Below the pieces are notes generated by a model that saw only the letters and a program-made list of their open reading frames with translations, did no database searches and was not told the DNA's origin. DNA of 64,000 nucleotides, from positions 2,619,001-2,683,000 of the forward strand of contig NC_133023.1 of NCBI RefSeq assembly GCF_048564905.1. Reading direction: 5' to 3'. Within the stretch, counting starts at the first letter, position 1. Each line of letters starts with the position of its first letter. This document shows positions 63,188 through 64,000 of this stretch, one piece after another. This stretch comes from Vicugna pacos. Lineage: Eukaryota > Chordata > Mammalia > Artiodactyla > Camelidae. Position numbers and translations under genes: made by a program.

Positions 63188-64000
63188 GTAAGTAAAAATA
63201 ACACAAAGGGAAAACTCACATAAATCCCCAACCCTGAGAAAAGGTCTGGCCTCCACACTTGCTGAGAAATACCTGGGTTAGGTGGAACACTGCAGCTCCT
63301 GGGGCTGTGAGCATTAGAGGTGTCTCTGGAATTTCTCAGTCAGGTCCAGGATCGGCCTCTAGAGAACATCCTGGAGCCTTTCCTTAGAGGGAAGGTCACA
63401 GATGCTCCACTGGAGTCAAATCTTAAAGGGAAGAAGCACCAATGTACCAGGAAATAGAGGGCCCTGTCTTCCATCCCTTCAGTCCATAGGGCCTTGAGTC
63501 CACGTCCAACTTGTAGGACATGCTTACCCCTGAGCCCCAGAGGATGTGGGCACGTGGAGGACAAAGTGGCCTCGACTGTGAAGGGCTCACTCTCAGCTAT
63601 TTACAATCATCACTAAACATATTAAGGTCACCACAGCTCCCAGTGCTGCTCAGGGAATGTTCTCCACGTGGCAGGGGTTTTACTAGGAGCATGCAAACTC
63701 AGAGAGATATTTTGAAGAATAAAAGTATTAAGAAGTCAACTAAGAGCTTTAACTTTTGAGAGACTGTTTTAAAGATAAACAAATATATATACCTGACTGT
63801 ATATTATATATTTGATAGCTTACATATAACGAAATTATACCCACACACACGTATATACCCTATCCCAGTAAACATACCTGTCAGCTGTCACACAGTTTGA
63901 CCATATTAATTTACTGTTTATTATTTCCGTAACTTTGAATAGTCTATATTTAACTGACTGTTGATGAAGTCACACTTTTTGACACGCATACATATGATTT
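63188..64000 (+). other. Gene 4 intron 2, continuing past the window
   Basis: Matches intron 2 of genes 1 (1056-2317), 2 (18897-20195) and 3 (46152-47452) up to about two thirds of its length. By that comparison gene 4 exon 3 should lie roughly 450-550 bases beyond the window end. Confidence 0.7.

Overview
This is eukaryotic, mammalian genomic DNA: multi-exon genes with GT-AG introns, LINE-1 (L1) retrotransposons, microsatellites and low coding density. It holds a head-to-tail cluster of four related lipocalin genes of the odorant-binding-protein / Bos d 2 allergen type, all on the + strand, with first coding exons at 335, 18219, 45421 and 62484. The family call rests on a 27-codon first exon (signal peptide ending CAQ, CTQ or TAQ), a W in the lipocalin GxW position at the start of exon 2, intron phases 0-2-1-1-1 shared by the copies, and a C-terminal helix exon (SEELEKIKE...[10 protein letters not shown]) very close to cow Bos d 2. 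L1 3' ends of the artiodactyl type, with no ruminant BovB/Bov-tA and no pig PRE-1 recognised, suggest a camelid or related artiodactyl. That is inference. Comparable OBP clusters are X-linked in other mammals, which would suit the L1-rich, SINE-poor background, but nothing here proves the chromosome.

Layout: gene 1 (335-5852, 3' end near 7055) looks expressible and is remarkably cysteine-rich. Spacer 1 (7056-17880) carries an L1 that lacks ORF2 and a 1.29-kb tandem duplication. Gene 2 (18219-30036) has complete downstream exons, a damaged first splice donor with an in-phase substitute just upstream, an 11-codon insertion in exon 4, and a 5.5-kb antisense L1 in intron 3. Spacer 2 (30236-44880) is mostly a long + strand L1 interrupted by a twin-primed L1 fragment. 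Gene 3 (45421-51980) is a pseudogene: start codon lost, exons frameshifted, splice sites lost, an L1 fragment in its promoter, and its poly(A) end removed by a rearrangement. Spacer 3 (51983-62150) repeats the spacer 2 plan, with the same ancestral L1 insertion decayed differently. Gene 4 starts at 62484 and runs off the window after exon 2.

The spacers, promoters and introns of the four units are recognisably paralogous, so the locus grew by tandem segmental duplication. Units 2 and 3 share an L1 insertion that unit 1 lacks, so the spacer 2 / spacer 3 duplication came after that insertion. The expected products are small secreted beta-barrel carriers of hydrophobic ligands such as odorants or pheromones, made in nasal, salivary, lacrimal or skin glands. 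No prokaryotic operon, CRISPR array, tRNA or rRNA was seen. The most unusual protein-level feature is the gene 1 product, with 13 cysteines and an acidic CxxCxxCxxC tail.
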